From positions 112,483-176,482 of the forward strand of contig NZ_WOEZ01000126.1 of the NCBI RefSeq assembly GCF_013177735.1: 64,000 nt of DNA, written 5' to 3'. A program made the translations under genes and the position numbers. Origin of the DNA: Paraburkholderia elongata (GTDB lineage: Bacteria; Pseudomonadota; Gammaproteobacteria; Burkholderiales; Burkholderiaceae). The notes under the pieces are model-generated. The model did no database searches, was not told the DNA's origin, and saw nothing but the letters and a program-made list of their open reading frames with translations. Shown piece after piece: positions 26,661 to 34,259 of the stretch (positions within the stretch are counted from its first letter, which is position 1; each line of letters opens with the position of its first letter).

Positions 26661-26752
26661 GTAGTCCGGCCCTGGTTACGCCGGGCTGAGCGCGTGGCGG
26701 CATGCCGCTCTCGCGCGATCCACCCGGACGCGGTTGGTATATGTGAGACTAT

Positions 26753-26785
26753 CGGTCGATTATAAACCGACCGTTCTTATACCAA
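26753..26785 (-). promoter_or_regulatory. TetR promoter with overlapping operator palindrome
   Basis: On the minus strand, TATAAT (plus 26759-26764) is a perfect -10, with TTGGTA (plus 26780-26785) 15 bases upstream as a -35. The perfect inverted repeat CGGTCG/CGACCG (26753-26773, 9-base spacer) brackets the -10. That layout is typical of TetR-family self-repression. Confidence 0.6.
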
Positions 26786-26840
26786 GGGGATACTCAGGGT
26801 TTTCATTTTTCAGGGCGCGAAGGGGCGCGCTGCGTGGTCT

Positions 26841-27497
26841 TCATAGCCACGCTTTGACCCAACGCACGACGAGCGGCCCGACGATCAGCCCCCACGTCAT
26901 CAGACACATGCCGAGTGCGACCATCACCGCCGCGCTGCCGAGATCCTTGGCACGGCGCGACAACTCGTGGCGTTCGAGCGAAATCCGGTCGATGGCCGCT
27001 TCGACGCTCGAATTCAGCAATTCGACGATCAGCACCAGCAGTACCGAGCCGAGCAGCAACACGCGCGACACGGGATCGACCGGCACCAGCACGCCGCACG
27101 GAATCAGGATCGCGGCGAGCGTGAGCTCTTGGCGAAACGCGCTTTCCTCGCGGATCGCCACGCGAAACCCGGCGAGCGAATTTTTCATCGCGTGCCACGC
27201 ACGGGTCAGGCCGCGATTGCCCTTGTACGGATTGAAGGGGAGCGGTGCGAACGGATCGTCGGGGCTGAGCGGTTCGTTGTGCGGGTCGCTCCCGGGCCTT
27301 TCGGGGCTTTCGAGGCTCGCGCCGTTCATGCCGTGAAAACCATTCGCGTGATCGACATGATTCGGCGTGCCGTGCTCGCTCACGTCGTCGAACGGCTCGA
27401 TGGCGTCGGTGTCGTCATCGACAGCGCGCAACGCGCCGTTCGACGCGCGTGCCGCGGTGGAGTGTCGGGTTCGCATGAGCGGCTCGGCGCGTCGCAT
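26841..27497 (-). CDS. dgkA: Diacylglycerol kinase DgkA with N-terminal extension
   Basis: A 218-residue protein whose C-terminal 130 residues (from NPYKGNRGLTRA at 89) are a prokaryotic integral-membrane diacylglycerol kinase with three spans. The active-site region VELLNSSVEAAIDR and the RAKDLGSAAV segment match E. coli DgkA (122 residues). The first 88 residues are an acidic, His- and Pro-rich extension with no recognisable fold. The start is ATG 27497, in TGATG overlap with the glycosyltransferase stop. The enzyme returns diacylglycerol to phosphatidate. Placement behind the PlcP- and Agt-like genes fits recycling of diacylglycerol in lipid remodelling. Confidence 0.92.
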   Translation of the reverse strand: MRRAEPLMRTRHSTAARASNGALRAVDDDTDAIEPFDDVSEHGTPNHVDHANGFHGMNGASLESPERPGSDPHNEPLSPDDPFAPLPFNPYKGNRGLTRAWHAMKNSLAGFRVAIREESAFRQELTLAAILIPCGVLVPVDPVSRVLLLGSVLLVLIVELLNSSVEAAIDRISLERHELSRRAKDLGSAAVMVALGMCLMTWGLIVGPLVVRWVKAWL

Positions 27498-28528
27498 CAC
27501 GCGGCGGCGCTTTCCTCGCTGTACGAGGTGCGCGGCAGCGGCTTCAGATGTGCCGCGAACTGCTCGGACGCCGCTGCCCACGAGAAGCGTTCGGCCCACG
27601 CGCGTGCATGGCTGCGTTCGATCTTCAGCGCTTCGAGGCAGGCCTCACGCAAGTCTTCGTGCATGGCGCCCGCGCCGCCGTCGCCCAGCACGTCGATCGG
27701 GCCGGTCACCGGATACGCCGCGACCGGCGTACCACAGGCCAGCGCTTCGAGCAGCACGAGCCCGAAGGTATCGGTGCGGCTCGGGAACACGAATACGTCG
27801 GCGGCGGCATAGACCTTGGCCAGTTCGGCTTGCGTCAGCACGCCCAGGTAGTTCGCTTGCGGATAGCGCGACTTCAGCTCGGCCAGCGCCGGACCTTCGC
27901 CCGCGACCCACTTCGAGCCGGGCAGATCGAGTTTGAGAAACGCCTCGACGTTCTTCTCGACCGCCACACGTCCCACGTACAGAAAGATCGGTCGCGCGGT
28001 GTTGAGAACCTTCGAGTCCATCTGGTGAAAGATCTCGAGATCGACGCCGCGGGTCCACAGCACCACGTTGGTGAAGCCGAACTTTTCGAGGTCAGCCTTG
28101 ACCACCGGTGTGGGCGCCATCACCGCCAGCGACGCCTTGTGGAACCAGTGCAGAAACTTGTAGGTCACCGCTAGCGGAATGCCGAAACGCGCCTGTACAT
28201 ACTCTGGAAAGCGCGTGTGATAGGCGGTCGTGAACGGCAGCTTGTGCTGGATCGCATAGGCGCGCGCGGCCATGCCGAGCGGGCCTTCGGTGGCGATGTG
28301 CAGCGCGTCGGGCGCGAAGTCGTCAATGCGCTCGCGCAGCTTGCGGCGCGGCATCAGCGACAGGCGAATCTCAGGATAGGTCGGGCACGGAATCGTCTTG
28401 AACTCGAGCGGCGTCAGCAAGTCGACGTGGTGGCCGAGTGCGGTGAGCTCGCGCGTGGTGTTTTTCAGCGTGCGCACGACGCCATTGACCTGCGGTTCCC
28501 ATGCGTCGGTGACGATCATGATCTTCAT
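27497..28528 (-). CDS. GT4 glycosyltransferase, Agt-like (glycolipid synthesis candidate)
   Basis: A 343-residue GT-B fold glycosyltransferase. The N-terminus MKIMIVTDAWEPQVNGVVRT with TIPCPTYPEIRLSL near residue 45-58 closely resembles the alpha-proteobacterial diacylglycerol glycosyltransferases (Agt) that make monoglycosyl or glucuronosyl diacylglycerol. The C-terminal nucleotide-sugar motif reads RTDTFGLVLLEALACGTPV, a D-x7-E variant of the EX7E motif. It has no signal peptide and should act at the cytoplasmic membrane face. It follows the metallophosphatase by 30 bases and overlaps dgkA. The family call is firm; the diacylglycerol acceptor is inferred from resemblance and context. Confidence 0.88.
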   Translation of the reverse strand: MKIMIVTDAWEPQVNGVVRTLKNTTRELTALGHHVDLLTPLEFKTIPCPTYPEIRLSLMPRRKLRERIDDFAPDALHIATEGPLGMAARAYAIQHKLPFTTAYHTRFPEYVQARFGIPLAVTYKFLHWFHKASLAVMAPTPVVKADLEKFGFTNVVLWTRGVDLEIFHQMDSKVLNTARPIFLYVGRVAVEKNVEAFLKLDLPGSKWVAGEGPALAELKSRYPQANYLGVLTQAELAKVYAAADVFVFPSRTDTFGLVLLEALACGTPVAAYPVTGPIDVLGDGGAGAMHEDLREACLEALKIERSHARAWAERFSWAAASEQFAAHLKPLPRTSYSEESAAA

Positions 28529-28558
28529 CGGTTTCGGCCCAATAGAAGTGGAGAGGGA

Positions 28559-29500
28559 CTACGCGGTCGCCCGGGCCTTTTGCACGCCGACTTCCGGGGC
28601 GCGCATCACAGTCCAGTAGATCACCTTGAGTTCGCCTTCATACGTCTCGACGAGTGCCGACAGGCTTTCGACCCAATCGCCGTCGTTGCAATACAGCACG
28701 CCATCGATGTCGCGGATTTCTGCTTTGTGAATGTGCCCGCAGACCACGCCGTCGCAACCGCGGCGGCGTGCTTCGTCAGTCATCACGCGCTCGAACGACG
28801 AGATGAAATTCACCGCGTTCTTCACCTGGTGCTTCAGGTATTGCGACAGCGACCAGTAGGGGAAGCCAAGGCGGCTGCGGATCCGGTTGAACCAGCGGTT
28901 CAGGATCAGGATCATCGTGTAGAGCGTGTCGCCGAGATAGGCGAGCCACTTCGCGTGCTGGATCACGCCGTCGAACAGATCGCCGTGCACGATCCATAGG
29001 CGCTTGCCGGCGAGCGTCGTGTGAAACGCTTCGCCGCGCACGTGGATGTCGCCAAACGCGAGGTCGCAGAATTGACGCGCGGCTTCGTCGTGATTGCCCG
29101 GCACGTAGATGACCTGGGTGCCCTTGCGCGCTTTGCGCAGCACCTTCTGCACGACGTCGTTGTGCGCCTGCGGCCAGTACCAGCCTTTTTTCAACTGCCA
29201 GCCGTCGATGATGTCGCCCACGAGGTACAGGTATTCCGACTCGTTGTGCCTCAGAAAGTCGAGCAGATACGGTGCCTGACAACCGCTCGAGCCGAGGTGG
29301 ATGTCGGACAGCCAGATGGTGCGATAGCGATGCGGTTCGGCGTGTTCGTCGTCGTGATGGCCGGCGTGCGCGTCGAGCGGCAGCGACGGCACGGGCAACG
29401 GCAAGCCGTGGCTAAGGTTGGGTTCCGGGTGGAACGCGACAGGGTCGACGCTCGGGCCGGTCTGGCGGAACAGGGAAGTCGCGGACGTTTTGGGGTCCAT
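28559..29500 (-). CDS. PlcP-like metallophosphatase (LpxH-superfamily)
   Basis: A 313-residue calcineurin-fold phosphoesterase. Metal ligands are visible: Asp66 and His68 (SDIHLGS), Asp96 (GDIIDG), Asn136-His137 (GNHDE), His172 (VHGD) and GHIH near 245. The segment GWYWPQAHNDVVQK (106-119) is the mark of PlcP proteins such as the S. meliloti phospholipase C that cleaves phosphatidylethanolamine and phosphatidylcholine under phosphate limitation. Such proteins are often labelled UDP-2,3-diacylglucosamine diphosphatase. The first 60 residues are extra, Pro-rich with a His-rich patch (HAGHHDDEHAEPH). It heads an operon with a glycosyltransferase and DgkA, which favours the PlcP role over LpxH. 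Confidence 0.85.
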   Translation of the reverse strand: MDPKTSATSLFRQTGPSVDPVAFHPEPNLSHGLPLPVPSLPLDAHAGHHDDEHAEPHRYRTIWLSDIHLGSSGCQAPYLLDFLRHNESEYLYLVGDIIDGWQLKKGWYWPQAHNDVVQKVLRKARKGTQVIYVPGNHDEAARQFCDLAFGDIHVRGEAFHTTLAGKRLWIVHGDLFDGVIQHAKWLAYLGDTLYTMILILNRWFNRIRSRLGFPYWSLSQYLKHQVKNAVNFISSFERVMTDEARRRGCDGVVCGHIHKAEIRDIDGVLYCNDGDWVESLSALVETYEGELKVIYWTVMRAPEVGVQKARATA

Positions 29501-29544
29501 GGCTCACGCGTCGAGTTGCGGTGCCCGTATTGCGCCAGCCGCGC

Positions 29545-29562
29545 GTGACCCTGCCGTGACAG
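29545..29562 (-). promoter_or_regulatory. Pho-box-like site upstream of the plcP-like operon
   Basis: Minus strand: CTGTCAC, four bases (GGCA), then GGGTCAC, 45 bases before the metallophosphatase start. The PhoB consensus is two CTGTCAT repeats with 4-base spacing; the first repeat matches 6 of 7 and the second about 5 of 7 (allowing Y at the last base). The -10 downstream is weak. It is a candidate only. Confidence 0.4.
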
Positions 29563-29722
29563 TCACAAGAAATTCTTATTACTGTGTCGGGAGAGGGCGA
29601 CGGCGGTAGGGGAACGGCGGGGTGCGAAAAGGGCTGGGACGAGAGCTGTGACAAGAGCAACCGCTGTAAAGCGACCGCGAACCGCGGACGCGGCGGCGTG
29701 AATTGCAGGACGGCCAGTTTGC

Positions 29723-30244
29723 TCAGCCCGCGACGCTGATTACGCGTGTACCGGCGAGGCGGTCATGCAGGAATTGACGCTGCGAGTCGAAGCGGCCGGT
29801 GGCGGCCCACAGCACGAACCAGATCGCCGCGATCACCAGCGTCTGCGGCACGACGAGGTCCAGCAGCGGATGCAGCACGAGCGGCGGCAAAAACCACAGC
29901 CACGCGAATACGTAACGAACGATCGCGCGGCCCGTGGACAGCGGCGCGCCGTTGGCGGCGACGACGCGCAGGCGCCAGGTTTTCATCGGCAGTGTCTGGC
30001 CGCTGTGGGTCCAGAACCAGACGAAATACAGACCGACCACGAGGCCGATCCACGCTGCGAGCAGGTTGTGATGGGTCAGACCGTTGCGCTGCTGCGTCAA
30101 GGTGCTGAACAGATAACCCGCGATAAACACGACACCGAACAGGATCACGGCTTCGTAGAGCAGCGCGGCGAGGCGCCGGCGAACGGTGGGCGCGGTGCCG
30201 GATGCGTCGGCGGGCAGTGTCGAGGTGGCGAGCGGCTGGGACAC
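29723..30244 (-). CDS. RDD family membrane protein
   Basis: A 173-residue protein with three membrane spans and the RDD domain. Arg-Arg-Leu at the start of the domain and the ISLTG-type MKTWRLRVVAANGAPLSTGRA segment in the middle are typical, as is the final QFLHDRLAGTRVI. The start is GTG 30244, 13 bases after the DUF3106 stop; longer frames upstream are Arg-rich and do not look coding. RDD proteins may transport ions or compatible solutes, but this one is uncharacterised. It is the last gene of the sigma-factor cluster. Confidence 0.85.
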   Translation of the reverse strand: MSQPLATSTLPADASGTAPTVRRRLAALLYEAVILFGVVFIAGYLFSTLTQQRNGLTHHNLLAAWIGLVVGLYFVWFWTHSGQTLPMKTWRLRVVAANGAPLSTGRAIVRYVFAWLWFLPPLVLHPLLDLVVPQTLVIAAIWFVLWAATGRFDSQRQFLHDRLAGTRVISVAG

Positions 30245-30257
30245 AGTCGGGCGCCGA

Positions 30258-31016
30258 TCAGGAGCCGTTGAAGATCGACGGCGCCTCGGCCGGCGAAACC
30301 GGCACCGGCGTGGCGGGCACGAAGCTGCCCGCAGCCGGAATCGCCGGCGTGACGGCCGTGCTCGGCAATGGAGCGGCCGCCGCGGCACTCGCCGCTGCGG
30401 CACCGCTCGCGCCGTGCTCCCGGGCATTGACCAGACGGTCCAAGCCCTTGATCTCGGTTTTGCCGGACGGCGGCGCGCTCACAACGCTCGGCCGCCGCTT
30501 ACGCTCGCTCGCGGCGAGTCGCTCCTTCTGCTCTTCCGGCAATTGCTGATAAGCCTTCCATGCATTCTGGCGGGTTTCGCGCGGCAACTCTTTCGATACC
30601 TGGTAGTTTTCGCGTGCAACGCGCCGCTGATCGGGGGTCATACGAACCCATTCAGTCATTCGATCATGCAGGCGTTTTTGCGCATCAGGCGATAACTTCG
30701 GGTAACGCGATGCAATCTTGATCCATTTTCGCTTGCGCTCGTCGCTGAAGGAATCCCATAAGCTGGCGAACGGCGCGAGTGCAATGTGCTCGGCCGGGCT
30801 CAAGCGCGACCATGCCATCGGGCTGTTGCTGCCGGGCAGGCTCGGCAGGTCGACGGCGAGGGTGGGCACGGGCGCTTTGGCGGTCGCGTTGCCGCCTGCG
30901 GCAGGTGCGCTGGCGGTCGACGGGCTCGGATAAAAGCGCGGATACGTCGCGGCAAACGACACCAGGGCCGCGATCGCGCATCCGAAAACAACGGCCAAGC
31001 CGCGCTTGTAACTCAC
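30258..31016 (-). CDS. DUF3106 domain protein
   Basis: A 252-residue protein with one N-terminal membrane span (residues about 6-22) and a likely periplasmic remainder. The central part repeats a W-x-x-L/M pattern: LAPFASLWDSFSDERKRKWI, YPKLSPDAQKRLHDRMTEW, and MTPDQRRVARENYQVSKELP, which is the DUF3106 layout. The tail is Ala- and Pro-rich. GTG 31016 was chosen because GGGAG lies upstream, and an ATG 22 codons earlier falls inside DUF3619. Function unknown; found next to DUF3619 and a sigma factor in Burkholderiaceae. It may act as a periplasmic sensor. Confidence 0.82.
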   Translation of the reverse strand: MSYKRGLAVVFGCAIAALVSFAATYPRFYPSPSTASAPAAGGNATAKAPVPTLAVDLPSLPGSNSPMAWSRLSPAEHIALAPFASLWDSFSDERKRKWIKIASRYPKLSPDAQKRLHDRMTEWVRMTPDQRRVARENYQVSKELPRETRQNAWKAYQQLPEEQKERLAASERKRRPSVVSAPPSGKTEIKGLDRLVNAREHGASGAAAASAAAAAPLPSTAVTPAIPAAGSFVPATPVPVSPAEAPSIFNGS

Positions 31017-31032
31017 CCGAAGAATCTCCCGC

Positions 31033-31461
31033 TCAGTGGGCGCGTGATAGGTACGCGTTGAAGCCGTGGTCGAGATAGGCATTGAGCGGCAGGTCGTCGC
31101 TTAGCATGGCTGCATCGATATCGGCGAGTTCGGCGGTGCGTTGTTGATCTTCCCAATAGGCGATGCCCACGAGGCTGACGACTAGCGCGACGAGCGGCCA
31201 GGCAAGCGCAAAGCGGCGCAGCGGCGAACGGCGGCGCTGCGGCATGTCGATTTGCGGCATACCGGCCGGCATGCCGGCACCGGCGAAGGCGGGCACGAAC
31301 ACCGGCGCGCTCACGGTTTCGGGCTTCTTGCGAGCAAGCGCGGCGCGGCGCGCCACGGCGAGCCGGTCGACGGTGGCGGGTGGAATACTGGCGGCGTTTT
31401 CGTCGAGCGCGCGGCGCACCTGGCGGGCGAACTCGAGTTCTTTGGTTTCTAGGGAGCTCAT
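31033..31461 (-). CDS. DUF3619 membrane protein, possible anti-sigma-like partner
   Basis: A 142-residue protein with one membrane span around residues 84-102 (RFALAWPLVALVVSLVGIAY). The N-terminal cytoplasmic part (1-80) contains the DUF3619 beginning ELEFARQVRRALDENAASIP. The C-terminal 40 residues are acidic and short. Its size, topology and position directly behind an ECF-like sigma factor, overlapping it by four bases, resemble anti-sigma factors, but no anti-sigma domain signature is recognisable. Confidence 0.85.
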   Translation of the reverse strand: MSSLETKELEFARQVRRALDENAASIPPATVDRLAVARRAALARKKPETVSAPVFVPAFAGAGMPAGMPQIDMPQRRRSPLRRFALAWPLVALVVSLVGIAYWEDQQRTAELADIDAAMLSDDLPLNAYLDHGFNAYLSRAH

Positions 31462-32021
31462 AGCGTGATTCCTTTAGCCTTGAGCGCTTGCGCCAGCGTG
31501 TGCGTGGCCCGCGAGCAATGCGTTTTCACGCTACCCTCGGAGCAGCCCATCGCGGCGGCAGTCTCGGCGACATCCATATCTTCCCAATAACGCATGAGAA
31601 ACGCCTCCCGTTGACGTGCCGGTAACTTTTGGATCTCGTCGTCGATTAACTGTAAGACTTGTTCGCGTTCGAGTTTCTGTTCGTTGCTCTCGGAGCCCGC
31701 CGAGCCTTGCTGCGCCTCGAATGTTTCGAGTGGGTCGAATTCGTCGTCGTCGGCGTTGCCGAGCGAAGAAAACAGACTAACCCAAGTATTGCGCACTTTG
31801 GCACGACGGAAATAGTCGTGCATCGCATTCTGGAGAATACGCTGAAATAGGAGCGGAAGTTCGGCCGGAGGACGGTCACCGTATTTTTCGGCGAGCTTGA
31901 TCATCGCGTCCTGCACGATATCGAGCGAGGCGTCGTCGTCCCGCACGGCGTAGACCGTCTGCTTGAATGCGCGCCTTTCGACGCCCGCCAGAAAATCGGC
32001 GAGTTCCTTGTCTGATGCCAT
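31458..32021 (-). CDS. ECF-type RNA polymerase sigma factor
   Basis: A 187-residue sigma-70 family factor with region 2 (residues about 10-80; LDIVQDAMIKLAEKY) and region 4 (about 130-185; LPARQREAFLMRYWEDMDVA then the helix-turn-helix AAAMGCSEGSVKTHCSRA). The start at ATG 32021 gives the canonical length; the frame upstream is open but not sigma-like. The linker (90-125) is acidic and Gln/Ser-rich. The start of DUF3619 overlaps its end, so the cluster is sigma, DUF3619, DUF3106, RDD in order. Confidence 0.92.
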   Translation of the reverse strand: MASDKELADFLAGVERRAFKQTVYAVRDDDASLDIVQDAMIKLAEKYGDRPPAELPLLFQRILQNAMHDYFRRAKVRNTWVSLFSSLGNADDDEFDPLETFEAQQGSAGSESNEQKLEREQVLQLIDDEIQKLPARQREAFLMRYWEDMDVAETAAAMGCSEGSVKTHCSRATHTLAQALKAKGITL

Positions 32022-32384
32022 CCGTTTGGGGGTCGGCGCAGCGTGCGTGCGCGTAATCGGTCGAAAAATGTCGTAAAACTCGCGGATGCTAACAAACTTT
32101 CGCGCCGCTGGGGCGAAACGTGATGCACCTTGCGTTCTAATAACTCGCTTTCGGTCGTTTTTGGTCTGTGCGCGAGATTGCGGGGCAGGGCGCCAGGGCA
32201 ATATTTACTTGACCGCGCGGACATCTGCGGATATCGTCGCTGGTTCGCAACATAAGTGACTTGTCTCAATTGAGGTGTGGCCCAAGAAGCTCACCTGTCA
32301 ACTGGACGCGCCGCTTGAACCCGAGCCACAAGCCCGGCAGAGAGCACCCGATCAATTTTTTGCCGAAAATTCGAAAGGTGAATA
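32022..32384. other. Sigma-factor/ilvB divergent intergenic region (363 bases)
   Basis: No gene is supported. A candidate ilvB promoter lies at 32209-32237, followed by a 10-bp palindrome CTCAATTGAG (32265-32274) in the would-be leader. AT-rich patches at 32080-32170 could carry the sigma-gene promoter on the minus strand, but I see no clean hexamers. Confidence 0.5.
32209..32237 (+). promoter_or_regulatory. Candidate ilvB promoter
   Basis: TTGACC (32209-32214), 17 bases, TATCGT (32232-32237). The predicted leader is about 140 bases. No clear attenuator peptide was found in it. Confidence 0.4.
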
Positions 32385-34148
32385 ATGAATATGCCCAGCG
32401 CGGAATTCTCCACGTCGGATACGACTTCCCCTCCTGAAGCTGACTCTATCGGCGCGACCGTGCTCATGAAGGCACTGGCCGACGAAGACGTCGAGTTTGT
32501 GTGGGGCTATCCCGGCGGCTCGGTACTTTACATTTACGACGAGCTGTACAAGCAGGACAAATTCCAGCACGTCCTCGTGCGCCACGAACAAGCCGCAGTC
32601 CACGCCGCCGACGCCTATGCGCGTTCCACCGGCAAAGTGGGTGTGTGCCTCGTGACTTCCGGCCCCGGCGTCACCAATGCGGTGACCGGCATCGCCACCG
32701 CCTACATGGATTCGATTCCAATGGTGGTGATCAGCGGCCAGGTGCCTACCGCCGCGATCGGCCAGGATGCGTTCCAGGAGTGCGATACAGTCGGCATCAC
32801 GCGTCCCTGCGTGAAGCACAACTTCCTCGTGAAGGACGTGCGCGACCTCGCCGCTACCGTCAAGAAAGCTTTCTATATCGCCCGTACCGGCCGTCCAGGC
32901 CCGGTGCTGATCGACATTCCGAAAGACGTGTCGAAGACGCCGTGCCAGTACGAACCGCTCAAGACCGTTTCGCTGCGCTCGTACAACCCTGTCACGAAAG
33001 GTCACTCCGGCCAGATCCGCAAGGCGGTTGCCTTGCTGCTGTCGGCCAAGCGCCCGTACATCTATACCGGCGGCGGCATCATCCTCGCGGATGCATCGCG
33101 TGAGCTGAATCAGTTCGCCGATCTGCTCGGCTACCCGGTCACCAATACGCTGATGGGTCTGGGCGGGTACCGCGCGAGCGACAAGAAATTCCTCGGCATG
33201 CTCGGCATGCACGGTACGTACGAAGCCAACATGGCGATGCAGCACTGCGACGTGCTGATCGCGATCGGCGCGCGCTTCGACGACCGCGTGATCGGCGACC
33301 CGGCGCACTTCGCGTCGCGCCCGCGCAAGATCATCCATATCGACATCGATCCTTCCTCCATCTCCAAGCGCGTCAAGGTCGACATTCCGATCGTCGGCGA
33401 CGTGAAGGAAGTGCTGAAGGAGCTGATCGAGCAGCTGCAAACGGCCGAGCATGGTCCGGACACCGCGGCACTTGCCGACTGGTGGAAGGACATCGAAACC
33501 TGGCGCGCCAAAGATTGCCTGAAGTTCGACCGCAAGAGCGACATCATCAAGCCGCAGTACGTGGTGGAAAAGGCGTGGGAACTGACCGACGGCAATGCCT
33601 TCGTGTGTTCCGACGTCGGCCAGCACCAGATGTGGGCGGCGCAGTTCTACAAGTTCAACAAGCCGCGCCGCTGGATCAACTCCGGTGGCCTCGGCACGAT
33701 GGGCTTCGGCCTGCCGGCGGCGATGGGCGTGAAGATGGCGCACCCGGACGACGACGTGCTCTGTATCACGGGTGAAGGCTCGATCCAGATGTGCATCCAG
33801 GAGCTCTCGACCTGCAAGCAGTACGAGACGCCGATCAAGATCATTTCGCTGAACAACCGCTATCTGGGCATGGTGCGCCAGTGGCAGCAGATCGAATACA
33901 GCAAGCGCTATTCGCATTCGTACATGGATGCGTTGCCAGACTTCGTGAAGCTCGCTGAAGCGTACGGTCACGTCGGCATGCGTATCGAACGCACGGCCGA
34001 TGTAGAGCCGGCGCTGAAGGAAGCGCTGCGCCTGAAAGATCGCACGGTGTTTCTCGATTTCCAGACCGATCCGACCGAAAACGTCTGGCCGATGGTTCAG
34101 GCCGGCAAGGGCATCACTGAGATGCTCATGGGTTCGGAAGATCTATAA
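32385..34148 (+). CDS. ilvB: Acetolactate synthase large subunit, biosynthetic
   Basis: A 587-residue thiamine-diphosphate enzyme joining two pyruvates, or pyruvate and 2-ketobutyrate, in the first common step of valine, leucine and isoleucine synthesis. The N-terminal TPP domain has catalytic Glu68 in VRHEQAAVHAAD, the central FAD domain follows, and the C-terminal TPP/Mg motif reads GEGS...NN (GDGS in many homologs). The first 25 residues are a Ser- and Pro-rich extension. The regulatory subunit ilvH is 111 bases downstream. ilvC follows, so this is the main ilv operon. Confidence 0.96.
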   Translation: MNMPSAEFSTSDTTSPPEADSIGATVLMKALADEDVEFVWGYPGGSVLYIYDELYKQDKFQHVLVRHEQAAVHAADAYARSTGKVGVCLVTSGPGVTNAVTGIATAYMDSIPMVVISGQVPTAAIGQDAFQECDTVGITRPCVKHNFLVKDVRDLAATVKKAFYIARTGRPGPVLIDIPKDVSKTPCQYEPLKTVSLRSYNPVTKGHSGQIRKAVALLLSAKRPYIYTGGGIILADASRELNQFADLLGYPVTNTLMGLGGYRASDKKFLGMLGMHGTYEANMAMQHCDVLIAIGARFDDRVIGDPAHFASRPRKIIHIDIDPSSISKRVKVDIPIVGDVKEVLKELIEQLQTAEHGPDTAALADWWKDIETWRAKDCLKFDRKSDIIKPQYVVEKAWELTDGNAFVCSDVGQHQMWAAQFYKFNKPRRWINSGGLGTMGFGLPAAMGVKMAHPDDDVLCITGEGSIQMCIQELSTCKQYETPIKIISLNNRYLGMVRQWQQIEYSKRYSHSYMDALPDFVKLAEAYGHVGMRIERTADVEPALKEALRLKDRTVFLDFQTDPTENVWPMVQAGKGITEMLMGSEDL

Positions 34149-34259
34149 CGACGGTTTCTGCGTTGGCTTCGTCATGCGCGCCTCCACAAAGGGCGAAAGC
34201 GGACGAAGTGGCGCGAACCCGCTCGCATACATCGACAAAACATCTGGAAGAAGCGAAAC

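Noticed and set aside
28559..29500. Naming the metallophosphatase lpxH
   Set aside because: The PlcP-type segment and the glycosyltransferase-dgkA context fit PlcP better; LpxH is usually about 240 residues and located elsewhere.
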